Below are positions 34,457 through 45,974 of a DNA stretch of 64,000 nt, piece after piece. The position numbers were made by a program, and so were the translations under genes. The DNA lies in assembly GCF_905147365.1 (NCBI RefSeq), contig NC_056409.1, positions 1,927,001-1,991,000 of the forward strand, read 5' to 3'. This stretch comes from Aricia agestis. Lineage: Eukaryota; Arthropoda; Insecta; Lepidoptera; Lycaenidae. How positions within the stretch are numbered: position 1 is the first letter of the stretch; every line of letters begins with the position of its first letter. The notes beneath the pieces were generated by a model. It searched no databases, was not told where the DNA came from, and was given only the letters and a program-made list of their open reading frames with translations.

Positions 34457-35616
34457 TTTTTACCGACTTCCAAAAAGGAGGAGGTTATACGTTCGGCTGT
34501 ATGTTCCTTTTTTTTTGTATGTTCAACGATGTTTGTGTTGTATAGGGTTTAACTAGAATTTGGTACCATGTTCACAAAAGTGGTGATCTGATGATGAGAT
34601 CCTGGAGGAATCGAGGGGATTCCTTGAAATTTGTATGGAAACATATAGTGATTTTGATTTTTTCTGAAGCATTCGAGGTAAATGCTACCAAAAAGTAAGA
34701 TTTTGCACCAGGTTATACCCTGGATCCAACAGAACTTTTTAATCCTTATAGATACAGATTCGGGGATTTCGGCGTTGTTTAAACAACTGAAAGCATAAAG
34801 CCAACACATCAATTTAATTGATCATCATCATCACAATCATAATTATGCCATGGGTCATCACATTATGACCCAATTATTGATGCTTTACGTGATATTTTGC
34901 ATCGAAGCAGATGTTTTTGATGATTATTTCGCTGTTTGTGGACCTATTTTCAAAATTCTTGTGTTGTTGTATAGGATATAATCTTGATTTTGTATAATAA
35001 TTACGAAAGTGGTGAGCTGATGATGGGATCTACGAGCAATCGAGGAAAATCCTTGATATTTATCAAAAAGACTCAGGCCCGTATTTTTGGTCAGTACTTA
35101 AGAAGCGCCTCGGTCTCAAGGCGCGGTTCGCCTGTGTGATTGGTCCAAATTTTGACAGCCAACCAATCACAGAAACTTAAACGTGTCTTGAGGCCGAAGC
35201 GCTTCTTAAGTACTGACCAAAAATATGGGCCTCATAGTGGCTAAAATGTTGTTTCTAGTAACTTAAACATATGTAACGAATAAGAGAAAGTTCATACGAA
35301 GGTGTCTCTTGGTCCAAAGGCACTGAACAGAACTCCTGAACCTTTAAAGATAAATGTGTTTAAATTGCAGCATCGCTTAGATCGGTACCAGTCCCAAAAG
35401 CTTCAGATATTCTGACATTGACTGAACTCACGATAAAGTTAGCTGGTACCGACTTCAAAGTAATAAAGACTGTTGTATGTACAGAAATAGTTGAGATTTA
35501 GACGAATTCTGAAAAAGGCACTATTATAGAGTAAGAGTTATTAAATACTTTTTAGTTCATATTATTATTGTTTTTACCTTGGAAGTCGGTTTTAATTTTT
35601 TGTTAAAAATAATAAT
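34457..35616 (+). mobile_element. CCGACTTCC...GGAAGTCGG repeat, copy 2
   Basis: Sister of 23925-25109, with the same start (TTTTACCGACTTCCAAAAAG), half-unit structure and end (TTAAAAATAATAAT). It differs by a 156-bp inserted element at 35076-35231 and by lacking the left arm of the terminal inverted repeat, where a GGTACCAG...CTGGTACC-bounded segment (35395-35450) stands instead. Confidence 0.75.
35076..35231. mobile_element. 156-bp MITE with GGCCCGTATTTTTGG ends
   Basis: Terminal repeats GGCCCGTATTTTTGG and CCAAAAATATGGGCC continue into GTCAGTACTTAAGAAGCGC and its complement. TCA flanks both sides. The sister repeat at 24586-24588 has a single TCA and no insert, which fixes the borders. The 3-bp duplication and GGCCC ends resemble PIF/Harbinger, although TCA is not the usual TWA target. 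Confidence 0.85.
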
Positions 35617-36284
35617 TCGCGATATTTTCCAATAAGTATGTGAGGTGTAACCAGCTAATCTATTTTCAGTACAAAATTATTCAAAGCGGCCTCCAGCGCA
35701 GATTACATCTATTTTGGTGCACATCGCGTGTTAGTTTTACGGCACAAAATAGACTGGGACGGAATTTCTTCATCTTGTGCAATAGATGTTTGTCAATAAT
35801 CGACATTATGAATAGCTGAAGGACTCTGAATACTAGTTTAGTTGAATTCTTTTTGTAAAAATAGAATACGAAGCCTTAGCAGTTGGATAAAGATAAGTGT
35901 TCAAAACGCTGATAACATCCTCTCTATCTCGCCTATTCAAAATATCGCAGAATTGGCAAGTGACAATTTTGAAATAGTACACAATTGTTTACGGATAGAC
36001 TTTAGCACTTTGTAGTCTGTACCATTTAGATTTGGTTATTCCAAATTTTTATGATACAACATATTTTAAAATACTTTACATATTTGCATTGCAACATGTT
36101 TCTCAATAGAAAGCTGAATCGTACTCAAAAGAATAAAGACATAAATACTTCGCGACAGACATTTTTGTTTATCCAGACGAAGCCTTTTCGGGGAAAGTTA
36201 GAACATCATACGCACAGTGCATAACAACGAGGCATGTTATTGCGGAGTACGTGTGTACGGCTGGCACGCAGAATATTTTCCAGC
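35617..36284. other. no recognisable gene
   Basis: AT-rich; nothing I can support. Confidence 0.35.
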
Positions 36285-36512
36285 GGTGGAGTCGGGAGGT
36301 CCGCTCGGGAGGTTGTGGTGGTCGGGGCCCGGGGAGGAACGAAAATCAATTTGGGGCCTGTGCGTGGAGCCGAGCCGGGGAGTCACGGCCAAGGTCGGTC
36401 GCGCCCGTCCCCCGCTCCCCTCTTCCCCCCCGTCCCTCCCCGCGCGCCCGCCCGCCCCCGCCGGCTGCGTCAATAGCGGCTCTACGCCAGCCCGCGCCCG
36501 CAGGGTTATCAC
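36285..36512. promoter_or_regulatory. GC-rich, CpG-rich island
   Basis: The most GC-rich block of the window, G-rich on the left (GGGAGGTCCGCTCGGGAGG) and C-rich on the right (CCCCGCTCCCCTCTTCCCCC, CGCGCGCCCGCCCGCCCCCG). Long reading frames in all frames here result from the lack of A/T-rich stop codons. It could be a promoter or first exon of an unseen gene, or a skewed low-complexity stretch. No TATA box or coding similarity supports a choice. Confidence 0.35.
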
Positions 36513-38705
36513 AATATGTCGTCAATTGTTCATAAACATTATTAATGCCGGCTCAAATGTGGCAATAACAAGTTTATAATCTGTCCGATTATGTTCAAAA
36601 AACAATGTTTTATAGTGCATTAAGAAATGAGATAAAATAAATTGATCATAATATTCGTACCTAACCAGTAGGGGCACAACGAGGCCTATATAGATGGATT
36701 GATGTAAACTGTGTAAACATTCATGAAATGAAAATGAAAGCCCACATACGTAAAAATACTATAAGTAGGATAACAAATTGAGATACGAAAGTAAAAAACA
36801 AAGATGTTATGAAGACAAAGATTAGTCCTTGTCCTAATAAAGAAATAACAATCGTACAAACAATAAGAGTTTCAACAACACTTTAAAATATAATTTAAAC
36901 GCGTCTATTTACTTTTATGTAACACTATGAATTACCATCAAAAAGAAAATTTTGATGACCCTACGCCTACAGCGAGACTCATTCAGTGCGCACATTACAG
37001 ATATAGCGGGGTCCTAGGAAACTGTAAACGAGCCTTATTCCCGGGGCATAGAGCCTAAAATGCCTCAATCACCAACTCCTACACACTTCTAAAACTTTCA
37101 TAATACACCTTTACTTGTATTTACCGTACAAAATATGTTTCGAGAGCGCATTTTTCTCAAAGAACATTGTTTTTCCGCAAACAATGGAATTAAAAATACA
37201 TTTCTTCTTTATTATCTCGGCGGCGAATAGCATTATCAAAGGATTAAAGCAGAGGTCACCATTATCATCAGTAACAACTAACAAAGATTGCTTTATTACA
37301 TGTGATTTGCAACGGAGTAGTCGCAGCAAAGGTCGCAAACAGGAAGAGGCCCATTGGAGGAAATAACAATACAATAAAATCAATTTCACGCACATTTGCC
37401 TGAATAAAATAAACTCCACCTTTGTTTTTTTAAAGACGCTTTTCTCTACATTTTCTACTGTCTCTGTATCATTTTTTATCTCGTTATAACTCTACCACTT
37501 ATAGAAGCATCACATTGTAGACACACGTTCACCATCTTCTAAACATCACGTGGCCGATCGTTTTTGGAAACATTATTATGATAAGCGATAACTATGTTTA
37601 CTAAGATGGGGGGAGGTTCGTTTATTACATTATAAACTCTATGTAGACGTTAATAGAGTTGTTTATCGGCGGCTCGGTCCCAAAGGTCACCTGTACATGA
37701 ATAGAGCAGGTATTGATATAATATTATATAGATCGCTGTTTGCCTCGCTCGTCTAGTTTCTACGTTTTAGTATATTTCACAATAACAATATCAAGTTTCT
37801 AACGTCTGCGAACGACCGCCAATATTAATATCATTGTCGTTGATTTATCTTCAAATCACTCTACGTACTTACTGTTAAATAATATTTATAAAAAATTGTT
37901 GTAATGATTCATCATAATATGACTGGCAAAATCTATGGTAGTCGTAACTCGTAAGTCGTAACTTACCCGTAATATTCGCAATCTATGAAGATGAATACCG
38001 CCATAAATACGTTCAAACCTTTGACGCAGTAATCACAAAACGTAAGAAAATAAATATTATGGCAAAATTGAGAAACAATATCTAAAAAGCTTACAAAATT
38101 GATTGCAGATGTTATGAAAAAAAGTTGAAAAAAACGCGAAACATTAAGTTTTAAATTGCCATATTACACGAGGCACATCCATCAATAAGTGAAACCTTCA
38201 AAACTAAATACGGATTATTTAATTGCGCATAAATCAACGATAATACAACAATAAGCGCACAATTCGGCAAGCCTCCAGCGATCCAGTCGGTACCACAGCG
38301 GCACGAATCATTGAGAAAGAATCGACGAGGCCTCGGTTTCACCTTTGCCTCAATAGTCATTGATACAGTTTCAAGCAAAGTCATTCAATAAATTGTATGA
38401 TTTTAGTATATTGGCACGCCCGCATCGTCTTACTTTGCCTAGAGGTCGCCAATTAAATATTAGGTTACGACCTTTACGACTTACGAATTACAATGCATAT
38501 TACGATGTGGGACAAAAAACAATTCATGTGAGAGTAGACATGAAGCAGACATTTAAGCCAAAAGGTGACCTGTGCATTGCGAAGACTTATTTTACGAGGG
38601 ACCGGTCCTAAAAAGTCTGATTGAAATAACGATCATCAGAATCGCACTTGATGACATTAAACAGCTCTTATATTGGAAATTGGAACAGGGGCATCCAAGT
38701 CCTGC
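36513..38705. other. no recognisable gene
   Basis: About 2.2 kb of AT-rich DNA. Reading frames at 37111-37419 overlap on both strands and show no family features. Confidence 0.4.
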
Positions 38706-38900
38706 GGGGCTAAAATGGTCGCTTTGAAGAATCATGATATGAATCATAATATGATTCATTTTTCTAAAATCGCAAAATGCAACTCTGCTTGCAATTCATT
38801 TCTGTATTTTTGTACTGATTTGACATTTGTCAGTTTGACAGTTTTGACAATTCATTTGCTGAATTGATTGAGAGGAATTGCTAAATGTGACCATGTGCCC
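38706..38900 (+). mobile_element. GGGGCTAAAATGGTC MITE, copy 1
   Basis: Starts GGGGCTAAAATGGTCGC and ends GTGACCATGTGCCC, a decayed version of the inverted end. It includes GAATCATGATATGAATCATA and TGACATTTGTCAGTTTGACA. An inverted sister copy is at 42782-42979. Confidence 0.7.
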
Positions 38901-39946
38901 TGCTGTGCACACTTCAAGTCAGGCATTGTATACTAAATATGTCAAGCCGCAAGATTCGTTCAAGTTGTTGTCTGAGTGATAGTAGATTGACTTTTAAAAG
39001 TAACAAGATACTAACAAGGTGTCCTCAATCTACATTGCAAACCGTATAAATCACTGGCCGTTTTCCTTAATATTGAATATTCCTCGGATACCCTCACCTT
39101 GGTGCTGGCCGAGCCTAGAATTACAATTCTTTTATGAATTTTCTCTGGGGGACTGAAATTGGATTCCGCTCGAGCGACAAATCAACGTCGCGTTTTAAAT
39201 TTTAAATTGATCGCGGGCGTGGACTTTGGATAAATACATGAAGCTCCTCCGACTAACAAATTCTTCTAGAACACTTTGAATATGGAATTTCTTGGCAATG
39301 TTTTGAGAAAATAGCAGTGGTTCTTCAGGAATCAAGTAATAAAGAACAATTAAATAGTTTTCAGTGGCGAGGTTTTTTCTACAGAAGGAAGACGTGGCTA
39401 GAATAGACATAAAATATATGGATGATGGTCTTTAAAATGTAAGAATTGAGGAAAACCCATAGGGATGATGTTTTAGGAACCCCACGGGCCATGTCACTGT
39501 TGTATGGATCATAGCATAACAGTGTAATCTGCAAAACATTAATTTTCTTTTCTAAACTAGTTCTTCCACAGAATCAGCGCATCACATCGATTAAGGTGAA
39601 CCTCGATGGAGTCGAGAGCCGCTATAAGAGCAAGTATTGTGGGGAATATATTTAGGATAATGGCGCATTATTCGCTAATCACAGTGGGTTTTGCGATAAT
39701 CACCGTGTTTATACTGGTATACCGGGCCGTTAGCTGGGTCAACAAGAGCTAATGCAATGGGGATAAACGTGAATTGATATAGTTTAGATAATTACTCTGC
39801 AACGGAAGTTTGTTCACTTATGAAGTTTTCACTGTTTGTTCATTTAGCAGTTTTCTATTGAAAGGCTTTAGCGCAGTTTGTAGATTATTCTGATTTACCA
39901 AAATTGCATCCGTACGAAGCCAAATCAGCAGAATAATAACGAAGTT
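38901..39946. other. no recognisable gene
   Basis: Nothing coding or structural that I can support. Confidence 0.35.
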
Positions 39947-40206
39947 AATAATAATATCTATGGACGCTTCACACCACGTCAGTCTGGCCCCGTGCTAAGT
40001 ACCTAAAGGACTTGTGTTACAGGTACCAGACAACGGAAATATATTTAATACTTTGCATATATTTAAGATTTTTATTATATCATACACATATTTAATACAC
40101 ATCCAGACCCGGGAACATTGGAAACTTTTTGTTCCGTCGGCGGGATACGAACCCGCGACCCCCGGCTTGAGCTGCCGCACACTCAACCAATTGAGCCACA
40201 GAGGTC
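39947..40206 (-). mobile_element. tRNA-derived SINE
   Basis: On the minus strand it starts GACCTCTGTGGCTCAATTGG. TGGCTCAATTGG fits the pol III A box exactly and GGGTTCGTATCCC fits the B box with one change. The body continues GGGTCTGGATGTGTATTAAA and ...TTGTCTGGTACCTGTAAC, then GGGGCCAGACTGACGTGG, and ends in a short TATTATTATTAA tail. The tRNA-like head and the tail text match a SINE type I recall as common in Lepidoptera. The head cannot be a working tRNA: the acceptor arms do not pair. Confidence 0.8.
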
Positions 40207-40743
40207 GTCAATGTTAGTAAAATTAAGTTAACAAAATATCAGTCCTACAAATCTCAAATCATCAACTTTGTATAAAACTGCAATATAAGACTGGAGACGA
40301 TCACAGCTGTAGTAAATGGGAGTTCATCTTCTCCGTCACATTAACAAGTCGTAAAAGGCAAATAGGCATCAAAGAAGGGGCGTAGTCAGCACTAATATAA
40401 TGGGGGCGATAAAGAGCGTTTTATTTTTCATGAAAGTCAAGTTATATATCACGCTCAAAGCTGTTAATTAGCATCAATAATAACCCGTGGTGCCTTCTGG
40501 CCTTATTAAAGCGATTGTTTACGTTGCCCCGTATAATTTCACAATTTATTCTGTAAACAAGAGCGTATATTATATTTGCAGTAAATGTCCCTGAGATCAT
40601 ATCAAAGGGTTTTCGTGGTTGGATACCGCTGTCGATCCTGGTGACACAGTGGTGGAAATGTGTGGTGGGCCAAAGCCCGTTTAAAAAAAAATGCAGTAAA
40701 TGTATTAAAATTTAGACAATATTTCTGGTTTGTTTACAGATTA
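40207..40743. other. no gene; holds a repeat fragment
   Basis: Contains the GGGTTTTCGTGGTTGGATAC repeat described separately. No other signal. Confidence 0.35.
40607..40690. repeat. dispersed GTCGATCCTGG...CCAAAGCCCGT repeat, copy 1
   Basis: Reads GGGTTTTCGTGGTTGGATAC, CGCTGTCGATCCTGGTGACA and GGTGGGCCAAAGCCCGTTT. Related fragments are at 49533-49600 (second half) and 61979-62055 (first half). Identity of the parent element unknown. Confidence 0.55.
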
Positions 40744-40751
40744 GCCTACAG

Positions 40752-41410
40752 CGGGGGTTCCCAATCTTTTTCAGCCTGCGGTGCAGTTACACGTAAAATA
40801 TTTTATCACGGCGCCCTACTCTGCCTAGCTATTAGAAAAAGATACATACATATAAATGCATTTAATGATTATAGTTAGGTTAAGCAGGTAAATAGTAAGT
40901 AATAAACAAATATTTAATCATCTACCTGCTTTACATAGTAACGATAGCTGCAGCCGTGGGTGCCAAAAAAAGCAAATTTTAAATAATATTTTATTAATTA
41001 TAACTTTTACATTAATTAAAATTAAAATTACTAATTACGAATTACAAACTAAGAGTGATTCCCTACTGAAGTGAAGTAAAAGAATGAGGTCCCCCGCTGG
41101 TCGCACGATGGTGGTGGCCGCTTCTGCTGACTTGGATATTCCCCTGAATTGATGTTGAAATCTTGCACCGTGTGCGGTACAGCGCGGTAAAGCTGTGTGC
41201 ACACTTGGGTTACTGAATATTAAAATAAAGGTGTGGATACACTTATATGGACGTTTATCGTAGTTAGGATGGTGTAACAACATTATAAATATTATAATTT
41301 AATTTTATAATATTTGTGGTTTCGGATAATGATGGTGGATGACTCACGGCGCCCCTCTTGCCTTTCCACGGCGCACCAGGGCGCCGCGGCGCATAGTTTA
41401 GGAACCCCTG
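40752..41410. mobile_element. non-autonomous hAT element (GGGGTTCCC ends)
   Basis: Ends CGGGGGTTCCC and AGGAACCCCTG, followed inwards by CAATCTTTTTCAGCCTGCGG and GCGCCGCGGCGCATAG. Flanking 8-bp sequences GCCTACAG (40744-40751) and GCCTACTG (41411-41418) differ at one position. This end type is classic hAT. Reading frames inside are not transposase. Confidence 0.8.
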
Positions 41411-41419
41411 GCCTACTGC

Positions 41420-41772
41420 CAGCGTTGCCAGATTTTTTTTGTGCCAAGTCGGGACTTTGGAACTTTTTGAGTGAAAAAGCGGGATTCTCCAGTCAAAAGC
41501 GGGACAAAGTAAAAAAGGTATAAAATCGAAAGTTTTTTGAATTTTTATCATTTTATTTACGTTAAATAACGTTTACGGGACAATAGATAGCAATAGTAGC
41601 CAAAGAAAATCCACCCCTCCTACCTCCCACACTCTTATCTTCATTACGCTCCTTTCTTTCGCAGCACGCTGCACGTACGTTCGGGCTATCCCCGAAAAGC
41701 GGGACTGAGCCTGTCCCGCGCGGGACATTTAATTTTGATGAAAAAATCGGGATGTCCCGCCAAAATCGGCTG
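41420..41772. mobile_element. second hAT-like element, immediately adjacent
   Basis: Starts CAGCGTTGCCAGATTTT and ends CAAAATCGGCTG, flanked by CCTACTGC (41412-41419) and CCTACAGC (41773-41780), an 8-bp duplication with the same single difference as its neighbour. AAGCGGGA/GTCCCGC motifs recur near both ends. Terminal repeats are weak beyond CAGC. Confidence 0.65.
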
Positions 41773-41780
41773 CCTACAGC

Positions 41781-42781
41781 ATACTAGTCCCACATAAGTA
41801 CAATTTATAGATGACGTACTTCTTTTCAAATCTTCGAACAATCTTTTAGCAAACCTTCATGCTCATCAATCATCTAGTGTTAGGCCCATTTTAGTACCAG
41901 CAATCGCCTCCCGCAACATACGCAGAACAGTATCGATCAAGCCCGCACCCGGCATCCGTCATAATCTTCCCTTAGCACGAGCCTCCATTGAGCTCGCTCC
42001 CGGTTCTATTTTAGGGAGCAGGGAGAAGGGGGTCGTGACGTCACGCCCGCTCTCCCCCACGAACCCACCTCTCGCTCTCACTGAAAGGGGGGAACATGTG
42101 TTTACAGCTAACTCCGTCAACTGAATTGGAAGAATTAGTTTTCAATTGGCTCCGAGGAGCGTAATTTATTAAAATTAAATTTGGATCCGAGGAATGAGAA
42201 TTCTATCCTTATTTTCTGCTATCCGAATTGATTCAATGAGACCCTTGTTTATTTTATTAGTTTCTGCCAACTGTCTAAAACTGGACTAAAAAGATCTACT
42301 AAGATTGAAGTTGAAGTTATTAGAATATTGAAGTTGAAGATGTTTTCTTCGATTGCAAATTAAGGAAACATGTCGCCAATATCTATCTGTAGAATCGTTA
42401 GATTATGCGTTAAGCGGGTTCAGCCGCAGAACAGCCAGTTCGACTAGTACGGTAGTGGACTAATCAACCGGTCGAGGAGATTGTCGAAATTAATATTCAA
42501 GCAACTAATTAGCCAATTATCGCGGCGCTCTGAACCGGCAATAGCATTCGATTAGTTACGGCAGCGGCATCACGACAGTCGCTCTACTACCGGCAGCCAG
42601 CAGACAGTTGTATATGTAGTGGACCGTAAAACCAACTGCCTGGTGGTAACCACAACACGTAAACATCCTCAATACCAGAGTATATCCTTTGGTACTTGGT
42701 GATCGGCATACGCTACGGTCCCCACCAACTTTAAAACCTACCAAAGCAATATTGGGCTTCGGAACCCTACACAGCACTTGT
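41781..42781. other. no recognisable gene
   Basis: AT-rich except the GC-rich block at 41995-42075. The stretch 42420-42550 has several CCGGT and TAATTA-like sites but no coding sequence. Confidence 0.35.
42005..42080. promoter_or_regulatory. GC-rich patch with CRE palindrome
   Basis: CGTGACGTCACG (42034-42045) is a 12-bp palindrome containing a full CRE, set between G-rich (GGGAGAAGGGGG) and C-rich (CCCGCTCTCCCCCAC) arms that are themselves roughly inverted. It resembles the patch at 7393. Motif-only evidence. Confidence 0.3.
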
Positions 42782-42979
42782 GGGGCTAAAATGGTCACAT
42801 TTAGCAATTCCTCTCAATCAATTCAGCAAATGAACTGTCAAAACTGTCAAACTGACAAATGTCAAATCAGTACAAAAGTACAGAAATGAATTGCAAGCAG
42901 AGTTGCATTTTGCGATTTTAGAAAAATGAATCATGTTATGATTCATATCATGATTCTTCAAAGCGACCATTTTAGCCCC
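42782..42979 (-). mobile_element. GGGGCTAAAATGGTC MITE, copy 2
   Basis: Terminal repeats GGGGCTAAAATGGTC and GACCATTTTAGCCCC are perfect over 15 bp. The body is the reverse complement of 38706-38900 with few differences. Better preserved at the ends than copy 1. Confidence 0.75.
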
Positions 42980-45974
42980 GATATTCTTGTCGCTTTTCTG
43001 CCCTGCCCTGGCGGGCCATTTATCAAGCTGACCGGTTCATTCGTGTGGATGCACGTCTCTCGCGAGGAAGTTTTAATTAATTTCTGCTCGGGCTGAACGA
43101 GGAAGTCGTGTTGTTTACTGACCTCAATACCGACACTAATTTTCCCCGCGACACGGACGACTTACCTGGAAAAGAAATAATAAATTAGTCTATTAGCTAA
43201 TTAAACTATTATTTAACCTCGATTCATTACATAGGAAAATTATTATCTGAGCCATCAGCGTATTAGGAAATAATATACAAGTAGAGTTTTTTGCATGAAA
43301 CTTTTCTTTTTGATACAAACTTAGGCAATGTTCTGACAGGACTTAACTTTTTAACGAAAATTTTATTCAGAATTATCTTCTTCATTTAAAATTATTTTCT
43401 TTCCAATTCGACTCTGTAAGGAAAGAGTTTTAGACAGTATTTGATATTTTGTTTTATTGAATTTTAAACTTACTTAGACACAAAAATTTACAAGTACTTA
43501 CGCTGTAAAGTGTACATAATATAGTTGGTAACACATAATATTGGCAAGAGACATGTCGTAAACGCTTTATTTGAAACGTAAATAACTTGTTATTCTCATA
43601 CGGCGAAACGTTTATTTGTAAAATAGTGACGCAAGCGTCTTTAAAGATTATTGGATCAAGTGTTTGAGCAATTTTTGTAAACTCGTTCGTATGTCATATG
43701 ATTAACAAACATACTAATAAATAGAGTTAACATAGTCTTAGATAATAACTATAATCTGTTGTAACACGTAGACCTTTCATCTAACACTAAAGCTGTTAAA
43801 GCTGACAGCACTAGTGCAGTGGAACTTCTTAACTGTATTACTTAAAAAATTATTATTAGTCTCCGAGGAAACTAAGAACGTCGGAAAACGTCCAAAGTTT
43901 TTATGCCATCCGAGCTTCAACACAAAATTCTCGACACTAACACAGCTCAACTTCCAAGCATAGCATACAAGATAACTTCATGTTCCAACAGTGTGGTGTC
44001 ACGGCTATCTGCACAGTCAATTGTCTCTGGCGTCGGCATAGACTAGAACTAGGCAGGGAGCAATGCACTCCTCAATGCAGCCGAGACGGCCTCCGCGCCG
44101 TGCGTCATCGCGCTCATTCACTGCAGTCTGCACGACCCAGCCTTCGCACATTATGGCTTCGGACCAATTATAGCCTGCTGACTAGACATACCAAAACAGT
44201 CTCATGGAAGAGATGATGAGGATAAATTACCATAGAATCAATGATGAAAAACTCAAAGCAGATATTATGTTACTACCGCGCTCGTTGTGAAGATTCAAAT
44301 ACGGCCCAATTGGGCCGTCTGTTGTTTAGTCTGCATCGAGCGCAGTCACGAACGTGCTGCGTCTTGTCTTACCTAAACAAATTGAAAATGACGTGTATCG
44401 AAAATGTACCAATTATGACTCGAAAGTAAACAAAACACATGGAATCTCTTACCTTACCACATGTCTTGATTGCAATAAATACCTCGATTATTTACATTTT
44501 CAATTATTTTTTCGAATAATCTGGAAAAAATCGAATGGAAAAAAGAGACAGCGATACGATTCGACGTTTAAAAATAGAACTGTCTCTTTTATGTAAATGG
44601 TTTTTCGTATCTTTTGTTTCACTTATCTGTCAAATTTGTCAATGTTTGCAATTTTGGATTTGAAAATTGTTCGGAAGAGATTAAAGCCGGAAAATAGTAT
44701 GGACGTAACATACCTGTATAAGTAGAATATCATTGCATAGAATATTCATAATATGAATTATCTGCACACATTAAATACGCTCTCAATAGAGCAGAGAGAT
44801 AAAATCGAACGTGAAAATGCAAAGTGTTCCAGTGTTTGATCGCCACACATTGTAACATTGTAAGCGCTTTATCGATCATAATGAACAATGAACAAAAGAT
44901 ACATGGAAACTCCGCGCTCGAAATTCAAACAGATAAACTTTCCAACTACCCGCCGTCCCACGCAGTGACTTTCACCAGCCGGAGTAGATAAGTGGTGGTG
45001 GTGCACTCTGTGGTGAGCCGCATACGAATTAGTTCGACCCACGCATTAGTTCAAGACGAGCACGACGGCTATAAACTGTTTCTAAATGCCTCATAAGTTT
45101 ACTAAAAGGATAGCGGCGCTCAAGTCATGTCTTAAACTGACGAACAATCACGACTACATTCAGATCTTGTGAGTTGGTTTTGTGTTGTTGTAAGGGATAC
45201 GGACGTAATCCATAATTCCGTTTGTATATAATATAATACAAAAGTGTTCCAGATCTGGCACAAATAAGCCGGATCTGGTGTTGGCAGTTGACAGAATAAT
45301 CGGCTGATCAGACCGGACTGGAAATCCGGTAAAAATAAGGCCGGATTAAAAATGACAACGTAAAACGGAATGCAACTTTTTAATGACGCCAGTTCAGGGG
45401 GCTTTTCGTTTCAGGGATAATAGAAGTTAAAGCTGGCATTTCAACCCTCTATATTTTTTCTGTAACATAAGAGATAAATGTTAATATGTACAGCTACATT
45501 TGAAGAGACTAAATTCTACCTTTTTAAGGCGCTCTACATTACCTTTACAATACTGATTGTGACCGAATATCCTCAAAGGTTTTCTTTTCAGCCTTGTAAT
45601 ACTGTCAAAATATGTGAAACCAGTCTGAAATACGTTGCGTGTTCGGTTTGGACAGTAATTGCAACAGACAGCCGACGCGAGCCAATATTCTTGGAAGCTA
45701 CAGCAACGTTCAGCGATGGCTGACATGTCTTCTGTTAGCTTCACTTGACACTCGTTATTGCCATATTGATAACAATAATAATGTCAGGAAAAGGAAACTA
45801 AAAAGTTGAAAAAGGAAAAACACAATGCCAGTGTAGTTATGTCTATTGTGCTAGTGTCATTCTCTTTGAAGAAATAATTTGACTCTTGTCGGGAAATTAT
45901 GTCTTAAATAATTTTGGTCTCTATTTATGTTTGCTTTTATGACAGAAAGAATTATGAAACTTATTTTAGTGATA
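42980..45974. other. no recognisable gene
   Basis: About 3 kb. An 18-bp palindrome ACGGCCCAATTGGGCCGT is at 44301-44318, and an inverted pair AAAAGAGACAG/CTGTCTCTTTT at 44536-44591. Reading frames of 60-87 codons show no family features. Confidence 0.4.

Noticed and set aside
36217..36579. Four overlapping reading frames of 80-120 codons
   Set aside because: Caused by GC-rich sequence with few stops; the products are low-complexity Pro/Arg/Gly.
40128..40206. Possible tRNA gene on the minus strand
   Set aside because: A and B boxes are good, but the acceptor ends do not pair and the sequence continues into a SINE body and tail.
45481..45744. Overlapping 81- and 87-codon frames on opposite strands
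   Set aside because: No recognisable motif on either strand; adjacent to but outside the mariner.
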